Below are positions 8,408 through 15,531 of a DNA stretch of 51,112 nucleotides, one piece after another (position 1 is the first letter of the stretch; every line of letters starts with the position of its first letter). Made by a program: the position numbers and the translations under genes. The stretch spans positions 1-51,112 of the forward strand of contig NZ_LZSQ01000115.1 of NCBI RefSeq assembly GCF_001665535.1, in the 5' to 3' direction. Source of the stretch: Mycobacterium sp. 852002-51961_SCH5331710. Lineage in GTDB: Bacteria > Actinomycetota > Actinomycetes > Mycobacteriales > Mycobacteriaceae. Below the pieces are notes generated by a model. The model did not search any database and was not told the DNA's origin. It saw nothing but the letters and a program-made list of their open reading frames with translations.

Positions 8408-8787
8408 CGACGCCGCACGCCGACCTCGGCCCGGAGTTGCGGGCGCTCGCGCAGGCCATCCTCGACAAGCTCGACCCCGCCGTGCGTTTGGCCGCCGCGC
8501 GCGCGACGACCGGCACCGCCGGCAAGTGCCAGCAGGTGTGGTGCCCGGTGTGTGCGCTCGCCGCGCTTGCCGCCGGCGAAGCGCACCCGCTGTTGACCGT
8601 CATCGCCGAGCACAGCGTCGCGCTGCTCGCGGTGGTCCGCGCGATTCTCGAACAGGCGGACGCCGGGGCGGGGCCGCAAGGTCCGCCGGACGGTCCGCCG
8701 GCACCGCCGAGCGATCCGGGCCAGAACGGCTCCGAGCCGTCGGGGAGCGGGCGTTACCAGCACATCCCGGTCACCGTCGAGGAGTAG
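8404..8787 (+). CDS. Small conserved mycobacterial protein with Cys cluster (Rv2183c-like)
   Basis: About 127 residues from GTG 8404, which overlaps the upstream stop as GTGA and has GGAGG about 10 nt before it. An in-frame GTG at 8395 is too close to that ribosome site. The first half is helical (LGPELRALAQAILDKLDPAVRLAAA). It contains CQQVWCPVCALAALAAGE, with three Cys in a C-x4-C-x2-C pattern that could bind a metal. The C-terminal 45 residues are Pro/Gly/Ser-rich and probably disordered. Coupling with the ArsA-like ATPase suggests a joint function, which I cannot name. Confidence 0.78.
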   Translation: MTTPHADLGPELRALAQAILDKLDPAVRLAAARATTGTAGKCQQVWCPVCALAALAAGEAHPLLTVIAEHSVALLAVVRAILEQADAGAGPQGPPDGPPAPPSDPGQNGSEPSGSGRYQHIPVTVEE

Positions 8788-8792
8788 TCTTG

Positions 8793-8818
8793 CGCGCTGT
8801 GGTCGCATCCACAGTGCG
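8793..8818. promoter_or_regulatory. 10-bp inverted repeat upstream of plsC
   Basis: CGCGCTGTGG (8793-8802), loop TCGCAT, CCACAGTGCG (8809-8818); the one imperfect position would be a G-U pair in RNA. It starts 5 bp after the preceding stop and ends 5 bp before a -10-like TAAAGT. It could be a terminator lacking a U tract or an operator covering the -35 region. Confidence 0.5.
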
Positions 8819-8822
8819 TGGG

Positions 8823-8828
8823 TAAAGT
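8823..8828 (+). promoter_or_regulatory. Candidate -10 hexamer TAAAGT for plsC
   Basis: TAAAGT fits TANNNT and predicts transcription starting about 35 nt upstream of the ATG at 8871. That leaves room for the visible GGGAGGG ribosome site. No convincing -35 was seen; that position is covered by the inverted repeat. Confidence 0.4.
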
Positions 8829-8870
8829 TGTCGCAGAACACCGGCCGGTGTTCGATCACCGGGAGGGCCC

Positions 8871-9596
8871 ATGTGGTATTGGCTGTTCAAGTACATCTTC
8901 ATGGGACCCCTGCTGTCGTTGCTGGGACGGCCGAAAGTCGAAGGGCTGGAACATGTTCCGGCGTCCGGCGCGGCGATTTTGGCAAGTAACCACCTCGCGG
9001 TCGCGGACAGCTTTTATTTGCCTTTGGTGGTCAGCCGCAGGATCACGTTCCTGGCCAAGGCCGAGTACTTCACCGGCACCGGCCTGAAGGGCTGGTTCAC
9101 CCGCTGGTTCTACACCGTCGCCGGTCAGGTGCCGATCGACCGCACCGACGCCGACAGCGCGCAAAGCGCGCTGACCACCGCGGCCCGCATCCTCGGCGAG
9201 GGCAAGCTGCTGGGCATGTACCCCGAGGGCACCCGCTCGCCGGACGGCCGGCTTTACAAGGGCAAGACGGGCCTCGCCCGGCTGGCGCTGGAGACCGGTA
9301 TGCCCGTCATTCCGGTCGCGATGATCGGAACCGACGTCGTCAACCCGCCGGGTAGCAAGATGTGGCGTTTCGGCCGGGTTCAGGTGAAGTTCGGTACCCC
9401 GATGGACTTCAGCCGGTTCGAGGGCCTGGCGGGTAACCGCTTCATCGAGCGCGCGGTCATCGACGAGGTGATGTACGAGCTGATGCGGCTGTCCGGTCAG
9501 GAGTACGTCGACCTCTACGCCGCCGACATCAAGGAGGGTAAAGCCGACGACACGACAAAGCCGTCGGCCCGAATGCCCGAGGTAGCCGCCGGCTGA
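8871..9596 (+). CDS. 1-acylglycerol-3-phosphate O-acyltransferase-like PlsC (Rv2182c-like)
   Basis: The 241-residue protein starts at ATG 8871 behind GGGAGGG. It has the acyltransferase block I NHLAVAD (His41, Asp46: HX4D), block III YPEGTRS (118-123) and block IV VIPVAMIG. The hydrophobic N-terminus (YWLFKYIFMGPLLSLLG) suits membrane attachment. Members transfer acyl groups to lysophosphatidic acid to make phosphatidic acid at the inner face of the membrane. The C-terminus is polar and short. Its stop is 10 bp from the convergent GT87 gene stop. A different acyl acceptor, for example a PIM or another lipid, cannot be excluded from sequence. Confidence 0.9.
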   Translation: MWYWLFKYIFMGPLLSLLGRPKVEGLEHVPASGAAILASNHLAVADSFYLPLVVSRRITFLAKAEYFTGTGLKGWFTRWFYTVAGQVPIDRTDADSAQSALTTAARILGEGKLLGMYPEGTRSPDGRLYKGKTGLARLALETGMPVIPVAMIGTDVVNPPGSKMWRFGRVQVKFGTPMDFSRFEGLAGNRFIERAVIDEVMYELMRLSGQEYVDLYAADIKEGKADDTTKPSARMPEVAAG

Positions 9597-9606
9597 GCCC
9601 GGCCGC

Positions 9607-10887
9607 CTAGTTCACCGCGGGCACCGGCGCGGCGCCGACGACCGGCCTGCTGTGCACCGCGGGGATCGTGCCCGCCACGGTGCCGGAGACCACGATCACC
9701 GCGATCGCCCACCACACGTAGGAACCCCCGGCCAGCTGTCGCCACAGCGACGCGGCCGTCTCCTGATGCTCGGGCATCAGCGTGATCGGCGTCCACACCA
9801 TCAAGGCGAAGCCCGCGGCCGTCACCACGGCCAGCGCCACGTGCCGCTTCCGATAGGCCACCAGACCCGTGACAAGAAGCGTCGGCAGCGCCCACACCCA
9901 GTGGTGCGACCACGACACCGGCGAGACCACCAATCCGAACATCGCCACGCAGATCAGCGCGAGCACCGGCTGATCGGCCTTCAGCACCCGCCGCACCGCC
10001 CAGACGGTGACGGCCAGCACGGCGAAGCACGCCACCACCCACAACACGAACCGGGGGCCCTCGCCGAGCCCCAGGCGGGCCAGCGCCCCGGCGATGTTCT
10101 GGTTGGTGTTCAACGTCGCCGTGCCGATGCGGTCGGTGTTGCGTACCGTCTCGGTCCAGTACTCGAGGGAGTCGCGCCAGGCGAACGCGACCCCGATCAG
10201 CGTGGCGACGACCGCCGACACGACCGTGACCACCACCGCGCGCACGTCGCGGCGCAGCACGAAGTACAGCAGGAACACCGCGGGGGTGAGCTTGAGCGCG
10301 ATCGCCAGGCCGAGCAGCATGCCCCGCGGCCATGGCGTCCGACGCGGCACGCAATCGGCGATCACCAGCGTCATCAGCACGACGTTGATCTGCCCGAAGT
10401 CGAAATTGGACCGGATCGGTTCCAGATAGACGACCGCCGGGGCGACCAGGACCGCGGCCAGCCACGCCTGCCGCACCCACGCCGGTTCGGTGGTCACCGT
10501 GGTCTGGGGCCAGACGTCGCACCGGTGCAGCACGATTGTCACGGCGACGACGAGCAGCACCAGGGTGGTCACCGTGATCGCGACGCTTGCCGCTTCCAGC
10601 GACAGCAGCGCGAACGGCGCGAACGCCACGGCGGCCAGCGGCGGGTAGGTGAACGGAAGGTCGAGGCCGCCCCTGGTGTGGAACATTGCGCCGTCGGCGT
10701 AGAGCGGCCTGCCGTCCAGCCAGGCCTGGCCACCCATCCGGTAGACGTCGACGTCGATGCGGTAGGGCATCCGGCCGAGCAAACGCCAGCCCGCCCAGAC
10801 CAACGCGGCCAAGGTCAGCAGTTGAAACAGCCGCCAGGCGAGCGTTGGCCCCCAACCAGCCCCGCCGGGCGACCGCCACGTACTCAT
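9607..10887 (-). CDS. mptC: GT87 polyprenyl-phosphomannose-dependent alpha-1,2-mannosyltransferase (Rv2181-like)
   Basis: The 426-residue multi-pass membrane protein starts at ATG 10887. An N-terminal membrane segment (LFQLLTLAALVWAGWRLLG) is followed by RIDVDVYRMGGQAWLDGRPLY, whose Asp-Val-Asp in the first periplasmic loop is typical of GT-C enzymes. FTYPPLAAVAFAPFAL and about nine further hydrophobic helices follow. In M. tuberculosis Rv2181 adds alpha-1,2 mannose branches to lipomannan/LAM using decaprenyl-phosphomannose. This matches the window's PimB' and MptA, which build the backbone. It is divergent from the membrane protein gene at 10972 across an 84-bp gap. Confidence 0.88.
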   Translation of the reverse strand: MSTWRSPGGAGWGPTLAWRLFQLLTLAALVWAGWRLLGRMPYRIDVDVYRMGGQAWLDGRPLYADGAMFHTRGGLDLPFTYPPLAAVAFAPFALLSLEAASVAITVTTLVLLVVAVTIVLHRCDVWPQTTVTTEPAWVRQAWLAAVLVAPAVVYLEPIRSNFDFGQINVVLMTLVIADCVPRRTPWPRGMLLGLAIALKLTPAVFLLYFVLRRDVRAVVVTVVSAVVATLIGVAFAWRDSLEYWTETVRNTDRIGTATLNTNQNIAGALARLGLGEGPRFVLWVVACFAVLAVTVWAVRRVLKADQPVLALICVAMFGLVVSPVSWSHHWVWALPTLLVTGLVAYRKRHVALAVVTAAGFALMVWTPITLMPEHQETAASLWRQLAGGSYVWWAIAVIVVSGTVAGTIPAVHSRPVVGAAPVPAVN

Positions 10888-10897
10888 GTCACCGACC

Positions 10898-10903
10898 AGA
10901 CTA
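10898..10903 (-). promoter_or_regulatory. Candidate -10 hexamer TAGTCT for the GT87 gene
   Basis: TAGTCT on the minus strand lies 10 nt upstream of the ATG at 10887. It would give a leader of only a few nucleotides. It shares the 84-bp divergent intergenic region with the TAAGTT at 10960. Confidence 0.35.
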
Positions 10904-10959
10904 TCCGGGCACCGCGGCGCGTCGGCCGGTATCCCGGGCGCGACACGCGCAGGTCGGCG

Positions 10960-10974
10960 TAAGTTTTCTGCGTG
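10960..10974 (+). promoter_or_regulatory. -10 hexamer TAAGTT + 6 nt + GTG: leaderless start of the Rv2180c-like gene
   Basis: TAAGTT (10960-10965), TTCTGC, then GTG at 10972. No Shine-Dalgarno is present. The spacing predicts that transcription begins at the start codon. Confidence 0.5.
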
Positions 10975-11871
10975 CTCGCGGACTTACACCTCGTGTTCGG
11001 CGTCCCGCACGCGCGGATGCCGCTCGTGTTCTGCCTGATCGCGTTCATCCTGACGTTCTTCGTGACCCGCACGATCGTGCGGTACATCCGCAGCCACGCC
11101 AACAGCGACGCACCCCGCAAGTGGTGGCAGCCGCGCAACATCTCTGTTTCGAAGGCACCGGGCGCTGGACTCCACATCCACCACGTGGTGATCGGCGTTG
11201 TCCTGGTCATGATCTCCGGTGTGACGATGGTGACGTTGGGCGTTGACGGGGGAGTACCCGAATTCACGGTGGCGGCAATCTTTTTCGGAGTCGGCGCGGC
11301 CCTGGTGCTCGACGAGTTCGCGCTGATCCTGCATCTCCAGGACGTCTACTGGGCCGAGGACGGCAGGACCTCGGTCGATGCGGTCTTCGCGGCGGTCGCG
11401 GTCGCAGGCCTGCTGATCCTGGGTTTCAACCCGCTGTCGTTCTTCGACATCGACATCTGGCGCAACGACCACTCGCTGCTCGCACGGGCGGGGGTGATCG
11501 TGGCTGCTGTGCTGACCCTGATGCTGGCCGTGATCGTGCTGCTCAAGGGCAAGGTGTGGACCGGCCTGGTTGGGATGTTCGTGACGCCGCTGCTCTTCGT
11601 CGGCGCGATCCGGTTGTCGCGGCCGCATGCGCCGTGGGCACGCTGGCGCTACACCAACCGCCCCCGCAAGATGCATCGGGCGCTGGAGCGCGAGCGCTGG
11701 CTGCGCAGGCCGGTGGTGCAGGCCAAGCTCTGGCTGCAGGACGCCATCGCGGGGATGCCGAAGTTTCCCGACGATGCCAAGGTGGACGAACAACTCGACC
11801 GCGAGATCCACGCCGCACCCGCTCCGAAGGACCGGGCGGCCGCGGTGGAACCCGAAAAGGAACCCGCGTAG
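10972..11871 (+). CDS. Multi-pass membrane protein (Rv2180c-like)
   Basis: The 299-residue protein has hydrophobic segments at about residues 16-34, 66-86, 92-112, 132-150, 168-188 and 193-210. A cytosolic-looking loop (NSDAPRKWWQPRNISVSKAPGAG) precedes LHIHHVVIG, a conserved His cluster. ALVLDEFALILHLQDVYW contains acidic residues inside or next to a membrane segment. The C-terminal 90 residues are charged and soluble. No characterised function is known to me; the His and Asp/Glu residues in membrane segments would suit metal binding or transport, but this is speculation. Its stop overlaps the next start (TAGTG), so the two are coupled. Confidence 0.82.
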   Translation: MLADLHLVFGVPHARMPLVFCLIAFILTFFVTRTIVRYIRSHANSDAPRKWWQPRNISVSKAPGAGLHIHHVVIGVVLVMISGVTMVTLGVDGGVPEFTVAAIFFGVGAALVLDEFALILHLQDVYWAEDGRTSVDAVFAAVAVAGLLILGFNPLSFFDIDIWRNDHSLLARAGVIVAAVLTLMLAVIVLLKGKVWTGLVGMFVTPLLFVGAIRLSRPHAPWARWRYTNRPRKMHRALERERWLRRPVVQAKLWLQDAIAGMPKFPDDAKVDEQLDREIHAAPAPKDRAAAVEPEKEPA

Positions 11872-12368
11872 TGCGCTACTTCTACGACACCGAATTCATC
11901 GACAACGGGCGCACCATCGAGCTGATATCAATCGGCGTCGCCGCCGAGGACGGTCGCGAATATTACGCGGTGTCAACCGAATTCAATCCCGAGCGGGCCG
12001 GCAGCTGGGTGCGCAAGCATGTGCTGCCGAAGCTTCCGCCGCCGGCGTCCCAGCTGTGGCGCTCGCGCCGCCAGATCCGCTCGGAGCTGGAGGACTTCTT
12101 CGGCATCGACGGCGATGAGCCGATCGAGCTGTGGGCCTGGGTGGGCGCCTACGACCACGTCGTGCTGTGTCAGCTGTGGGGTCCGATGACCGATCTGCCG
12201 CCGGCGATCCCGCGCTTCACCCGCGAGTTGCGCCAGTTCTGGGAGGAGCGCGGTTCGCCGCGGATGCCGCCGCGTCCCCGCGACGCCCACGACGCGCTGG
12301 TGGACGCTCGCCACAATTTGCGGCGGTTCCTGCTGATGACCACGGGGGAAGCGCCGGGCCAGCGGTGA
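11871..12368 (+). CDS. DEDDh-type 3'-5' exoribonuclease (Rv2179c-like)
   Basis: The 165-residue protein starts at GTG 11871, overlapping the previous stop by one base. An upstream in-frame extension exists but would lie inside the previous gene. The N-terminal MRYFYDTEFIDNG holds Asp6 and Glu8, the first metal ligands. AWVGAYDHVVLCQLWG gives the second Asp, and PRDAHDALVDARHN the His and last Asp of the DEDDh site. The M. tuberculosis orthologue is a dimeric 3' exoribonuclease acting on RNA with 3' overhangs, close in length (168 residues, from memory). It is cytosolic. Confidence 0.92.
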   Translation: MRYFYDTEFIDNGRTIELISIGVAAEDGREYYAVSTEFNPERAGSWVRKHVLPKLPPPASQLWRSRRQIRSELEDFFGIDGDEPIELWAWVGAYDHVVLCQLWGPMTDLPPAIPRFTRELRQFWEERGSPRMPPRPRDAHDALVDARHNLRRFLLMTTGEAPGQR

Positions 12369-12389
12369 AATGCACATGTCGCGGGCCGT

Positions 12390-12404
12390 TACCATGAACG
12401 GGTG
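12390..12404 (+). promoter_or_regulatory. -10 hexamer TACCAT + 6 nt + GTG: leaderless start of aroG
   Basis: TACCAT (12390-12395), GAACGG, then GTG at 12402. There is no useful ribosome binding site, and the nearby ATG at 12394 is out of frame. This supports GTG 12402 and a leaderless transcript. Confidence 0.5.
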
Positions 12405-13787
12405 AACTGGACCGTCGACGTACCCATCGAACAGCTGCCCTTGTTGCCGCCGCTGCCCGATGAGCTGCGGCAACGGCTCGACGCGGCACTGGCCAAGCCC
12501 GCGGTGCAGCAGCCGACCTGGGACGTCGAGGCGGCGAAGAACATGCGCACCGTGCTGGAGAGCGTTCCGCCGGTGACCGTGCCCGCCGAGGTCGAGCGGC
12601 TCAAGGGCCTGCTGGCCGACGTGGCCTGCGGCAAGGCGTTCCTGCTGCAGGGCGGCGACTGCGCCGAGACCTTCGTCAACAACACCGAACCGCACATCCG
12701 GGCCAACCTGCGCGCGCTGCTGCAGATGGCCGTGGTGCTGACCTACGGCGCGAGCGTGCCGGTGGTCAAGGTGGCCCGCATCGCGGGGCAGTACGCCAAG
12801 CCGCGCTCGGCCGACATCGACGCGCTGGGGCTGCGGTCCTACCGCGGCGACATGATCAACGGCTTCGCGCCCGACGCCGCGGTCCGTGAGCACGACCCGT
12901 CGCGGCTGGTGCGCGCGTACGCCAACGCGAGCGCCGCGATGAACCTGGTGCGCGCGCTGACCGGCTCGGGGCTGGCGTCGCTGCACTTGGTCCACGACTG
13001 GAACCGCGAGTTCGTCCGCACCTCGCCGGCCGGGGCGCGCTACGAGGCGCTCGCCGGTGAGATCGACCGCGCGCTGACGTTCATGAGCGCCTGCGGCGTC
13101 GACAACCGCAACCTGGAGACGGCCGAGATCTACGCCAGCCACGAGGCGCTGGTGCTCGACTACGAGCGGGCGATGCTGCGGCTCTCCGAAACGGAGCAGG
13201 GCTCCAAGCTCTACGACCTGTCCGCGCACTACGTGTGGATCGGTGAGCGCACCCGTCAGCTCGACGGCGCGCACATCGCGTTCGCGGAGGTCATCGCGAA
13301 CCCGATCGGCGTCAAGCTCGGCCCGACCATGACACCGGAGCTGGCCGTCGAGTACGTCGAACGCCTCGACCCGAACAACGAGCCCGGACGGCTGACGCTC
13401 GTCACCCGCATGGGCAACAACAAGGTGCGCGATCTGCTGCCGCCGATCATCGAGAAGGTTCAGGCCACCGGGCATCAGGTGGTCTGGCAGTGCGACCCGA
13501 TGCACGGCAACACCCACGAATCGTCGACCGGGTACAAGACCCGCCACTTCGACCGGATCGTCGACGAGGTGCAGGGTTACTTCGAGGTGCACCGGGCGCT
13601 GGGCACCCATCCCGGCGGCATCCACGTCGAGATCACCGGCGAGAACGTCACCGAGTGTCTCGGTGGGGCACAGGACATTTCGGATGCCGATCTGGCCGGG
13701 CGCTACGAGACGGCCTGCGACCCGCGGCTGAACACGCAGCAGAGCCTCGAGCTTGCGTTCCTCGTCGCCGAGATGCTGCGCGACTAG
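12402..13787 (+). CDS. aroG: Class II 3-deoxy-D-arabino-heptulosonate-7-phosphate synthase
   Basis: A 461-residue enzyme, near the usual class II length. It catalyses PEP plus erythrose-4-phosphate to DAHP, the first step of the shikimate pathway. Seen are the metal-Cys region ACGKAFLLQGGDCAETF, the Arg/Lys substrate stretch VARIAGQYAKPRS, and the C-terminal WQCDPMHGNTHES and GGIHVEITGENVTECLGG metal/PEP motifs. Class II mycobacterial enzymes are allosterically inhibited by aromatic amino acid combinations and activate chorismate mutase by complex formation (family knowledge). It ends directly in the tandem repeat at 13783, with the convergent pknL on the other side. Confidence 0.97.
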   Translation: MNWTVDVPIEQLPLLPPLPDELRQRLDAALAKPAVQQPTWDVEAAKNMRTVLESVPPVTVPAEVERLKGLLADVACGKAFLLQGGDCAETFVNNTEPHIRANLRALLQMAVVLTYGASVPVVKVARIAGQYAKPRSADIDALGLRSYRGDMINGFAPDAAVREHDPSRLVRAYANASAAMNLVRALTGSGLASLHLVHDWNREFVRTSPAGARYEALAGEIDRALTFMSACGVDNRNLETAEIYASHEALVLDYERAMLRLSETEQGSKLYDLSAHYVWIGERTRQLDGAHIAFAEVIANPIGVKLGPTMTPELAVEYVERLDPNNEPGRLTLVTRMGNNKVRDLLPPIIEKVQATGHQVVWQCDPMHGNTHESSTGYKTRHFDRIVDEVQGYFEVHRALGTHPGGIHVEITGENVTECLGGAQDISDADLAGRYETACDPRLNTQQSLELAFLVAEMLRD

Positions 13788-13902
13788 TCGGACGACGATC
13801 AAGCGGCGAGGGACGAGCCGCGTTGAGGAGTCCGACAGTACAACTAGTCGGACGACGATCAAGCGGCGAGGGACGAGCCGCGTTGAGAAGTCCGACAGTA
13901 CA
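13783..13902. repeat. Two tandem 60-bp copies of a nested palindromic repeat between aroG and pknL
   Basis: Copy 1 spans 13783-13842 and copy 2 13843-13902. They differ at one base (GAGGAG versus GAGAAG), and a third ACTAG start follows. Each copy holds an outer inverted repeat GTCGGAC/GTCCGAC (13787-13793 with 13830-13836) and an inner one GCGGC/GCCGC (13803-13807 with 13817-13821). The aroG stop codon lies in the first bases, and the pknL stop begins 1 bp after copy 2. The position between convergent genes suggests a bidirectional transcription barrier or a mobile palindromic element. The 60-bp period keeps one reading frame open, but that frame is not a credible gene. Confidence 0.9.
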
Positions 13903-13903
13903 A

Positions 13904-15085
13904 CTAGATCAGGTTCATCAGGTTGCTGCCGGCCGTCCATGCGCCGGCCGCGATCAGCGCGGTGAGCGTGATGACGGCGACGACCCAGAACAACAGGGCG
14001 CGCCGGGCACGCTGCCTGACCCAGTAGAACTCCTCGATGTCGATTCCAGCGAACCGTCCCGAGACAGGCTCGTATTCGAGCTCGGGCTCCGGGCGGTCGT
14101 CGCGCGGCAGCGTGCGGGTCGCCTGCCGTGGCGCGGGCGGAGCCGTCGCCGGCGCCGGTGCGGGACGCATGGTGGCCGCGGTGTGCTGCGCGGAGTTGCG
14201 CGGGGCGGGCACCCGGAACGGCGGCAACCCGAGTTCGTCAACGATCGCGTCCAGGTCGTCTCGCATCTCACGGGCGTCGGCGTACCTCCGGGCCGGATCG
14301 CGGGCGGTCGCGCGCAGCACCAGATCGTCGAATTGCGCTGGGACACCGGAGATCACCGAACTCGGCGCCGGTACGTCGTTGTCCATCCGCTGATAGGCCA
14401 CCGCGAGGGCCGAGTCACCGGCGAACGGGGTGCGGCCGGTGAGCAGTTCGAAGGTCAGGATGCCCGCCGAGTAGACGTCGCTGCGGGGATCCGCGTCGCC
14501 GGTGCTGACCTGTTCGGGTGAGAGGTACGCCGCGGTGCCCAGGATGACGCTGGTCGAGGTGATCTTCGCTTCGGCGACGGCACGCACCAGCCCGAAGTCG
14601 GCGATCTTGACGTCGCCGTCGTCGGAGATCAGCACGTTCTCGGGTTTGACGTCGCGGTGCACCAGGCCGGCGCGGTGCGCAGCGGCCAGCCCGCCGAGGA
14701 CCGGGCCGAGCACCGCCGCGGCGGCGTGCGGTGGCATCGGCCCACGCTCGCGCAGCAGCTCGCGCAGGGTTCCGCCCTCCACGAGTTCCATCACCAGGAA
14801 CGGGGGCGGGCCGCCCACCCGGCCACCGCCCTGGTCGTACACGGCGACGAGGCCGGGATCGGCCAACCGCGCCACGGCACGGGCCTCGCGCTGGAAGCGG
14901 GTGAGAAACTGTGCGTCGCCCGCGTACCGGGTGTCCATCACCTTCAGCGCGACCGGCCGATCCAGACGCAGATCCAATCCGCGATACACCGCCGACATGC
15001 CGCCGGTCGCGATCATGACGTCGACGCGGTATCGGCCGTCGAGCACGGTTCCCAGCAGCGGGTCCGTGCGCGGATAGGCCTCCAT
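13904..15085 (-). CDS. pknL: Transmembrane serine/threonine protein kinase PknL
   Basis: 393 residues from ATG 15085 (396 from ATG 15094). The Hanks kinase domain has the Gly loop TGGMSAVYRG, Lys in PVALKVMD, catalytic HRDVKPEN, DFGLV and the activation loop ITSTSVILGTAAYLSPEQ with candidate phospho-Thr residues. A Pro/Ala-rich juxtamembrane linker follows, then one membrane helix (LLFWVVAVITLTALIAAGAW). Only about a dozen extracellular residues remain, so no sensor domain. I prefer ATG 15085 because TAACAT lies exactly 7 nt upstream and because M. tuberculosis PknL aligns from there. It is divergent from the gene for its known substrate family (Rv2175c) across about 40 bp. Confidence 0.94.
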   Translation of the reverse strand: MEAYPRTDPLLGTVLDGRYRVDVMIATGGMSAVYRGLDLRLDRPVALKVMDTRYAGDAQFLTRFQREARAVARLADPGLVAVYDQGGGRVGGPPPFLVMELVEGGTLRELLRERGPMPPHAAAAVLGPVLGGLAAAHRAGLVHRDVKPENVLISDDGDVKIADFGLVRAVAEAKITSTSVILGTAAYLSPEQVSTGDADPRSDVYSAGILTFELLTGRTPFAGDSALAVAYQRMDNDVPAPSSVISGVPAQFDDLVLRATARDPARRYADAREMRDDLDAIVDELGLPPFRVPAPRNSAQHTAATMRPAPAPATAPPAPRQATRTLPRDDRPEPELEYEPVSGRFAGIDIEEFYWVRQRARRALLFWVVAVITLTALIAAGAWTAGSNLMNLI

Positions 15086-15092
15086 CGGAGAC

Positions 15093-15098
15093 ATGTTA
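15093..15098 (-). promoter_or_regulatory. -10 hexamer TAACAT for pknL (leaderless at ATG 15085)
   Basis: TAACAT on the minus strand (15098-15093) is followed by 7 nt and then ATG 15085. It overlaps the alternative upstream ATG at 15094, which would therefore not be in the mRNA. Confidence 0.5.
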
Positions 15099-15113
15099 CG
15101 GAGCCATCGGATT

Positions 15114-15119
15114 TAGACT
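15114..15119 (+). promoter_or_regulatory. -10 hexamer TAGACT for the Rv2175c-like gene (leaderless at GTG 15127)
   Basis: TAGACT is followed by 7 nt and GTG 15127. The two divergent -10 elements (pknL and this one) lie only 15 bp apart, so RNA polymerase binding at one should exclude the other. Confidence 0.5.
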
Positions 15120-15126
15120 CGGTGCG

Positions 15127-15531
15127 GTGAGCAGCATTCCGGCCGCCGACGACGTCCTCGATCCCGCCGAAGACGTCTACGACCTACCCACTGTCGCCGA
15201 GATGCTCGGCATCGCGGTGACCAACGTGCACCAACAGCTGCGGGACGGCCACCTGATCGGCGTGCGCCGTAACGGCGTGGTGGTGATCCCGAAGGTCTTC
15301 TTCGACGACACCGGCCACGTCGTCAAGAGCCTGCCCGGGCTGCTCGTCGTCTTGCGCGACGGGGGCTACCACGACACCGAGATCGTGCGCTGGCTCTTCA
15401 CGCCCGACGAGTCGTTGTCGATCCGGCGCGACGGCACGACCGAGGCGCTGCCTAATGCCCGGCCGGTTGATGCTCTTCACTCGCATCAGGCCCGTGAGGT
15501 GGTGCGCCGGGCCCAGGCTTTGGCTTATTGA
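15127..15531 (+). CDS. Winged-helix DNA-binding protein (Rv2175c-like)
   Basis: A 134-residue protein. YDLPTVAEMLGIAVTNVHQQLRDGHLIGVRRNGVVVIPKVFF is a MerR/excisionase-like winged helix-turn-helix. The C-terminal half (VVKSLPGLLVVLRDGGYHDTEIVRWLF to REVVRRAQALAY) is the conserved Rv2175c domain. The M. tuberculosis protein binds DNA and is phosphorylated by PknL at Thr9. Here the protein begins at the residue aligning with about position 14 of Rv2175c, and no in-frame ATG, GTG or TTG exists further upstream, so that Thr is absent. The 3' end overlaps the convergent mptA by 80 bp. Confidence 0.92.
   Translation: MSSIPAADDVLDPAEDVYDLPTVAEMLGIAVTNVHQQLRDGHLIGVRRNGVVVIPKVFFDDTGHVVKSLPGLLVVLRDGGYHDTEIVRWLFTPDESLSIRRDGTTEALPNARPVDALHSHQAREVVRRAQALAY

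Noticed and set aside
11556..11870. N-terminal extension of the exoribonuclease frame
   Set aside because: It lies wholly inside the membrane protein gene in another frame, and the DEDDh proteins begin at the MRYFYDTEF sequence.
13753..13965. Open frame through the 60-bp repeats encoding a 20-residue tandem repeat
   Set aside because: The frame is open only because 60 is divisible by three. It starts inside aroG, runs antisense into pknL and has no ribosome site.
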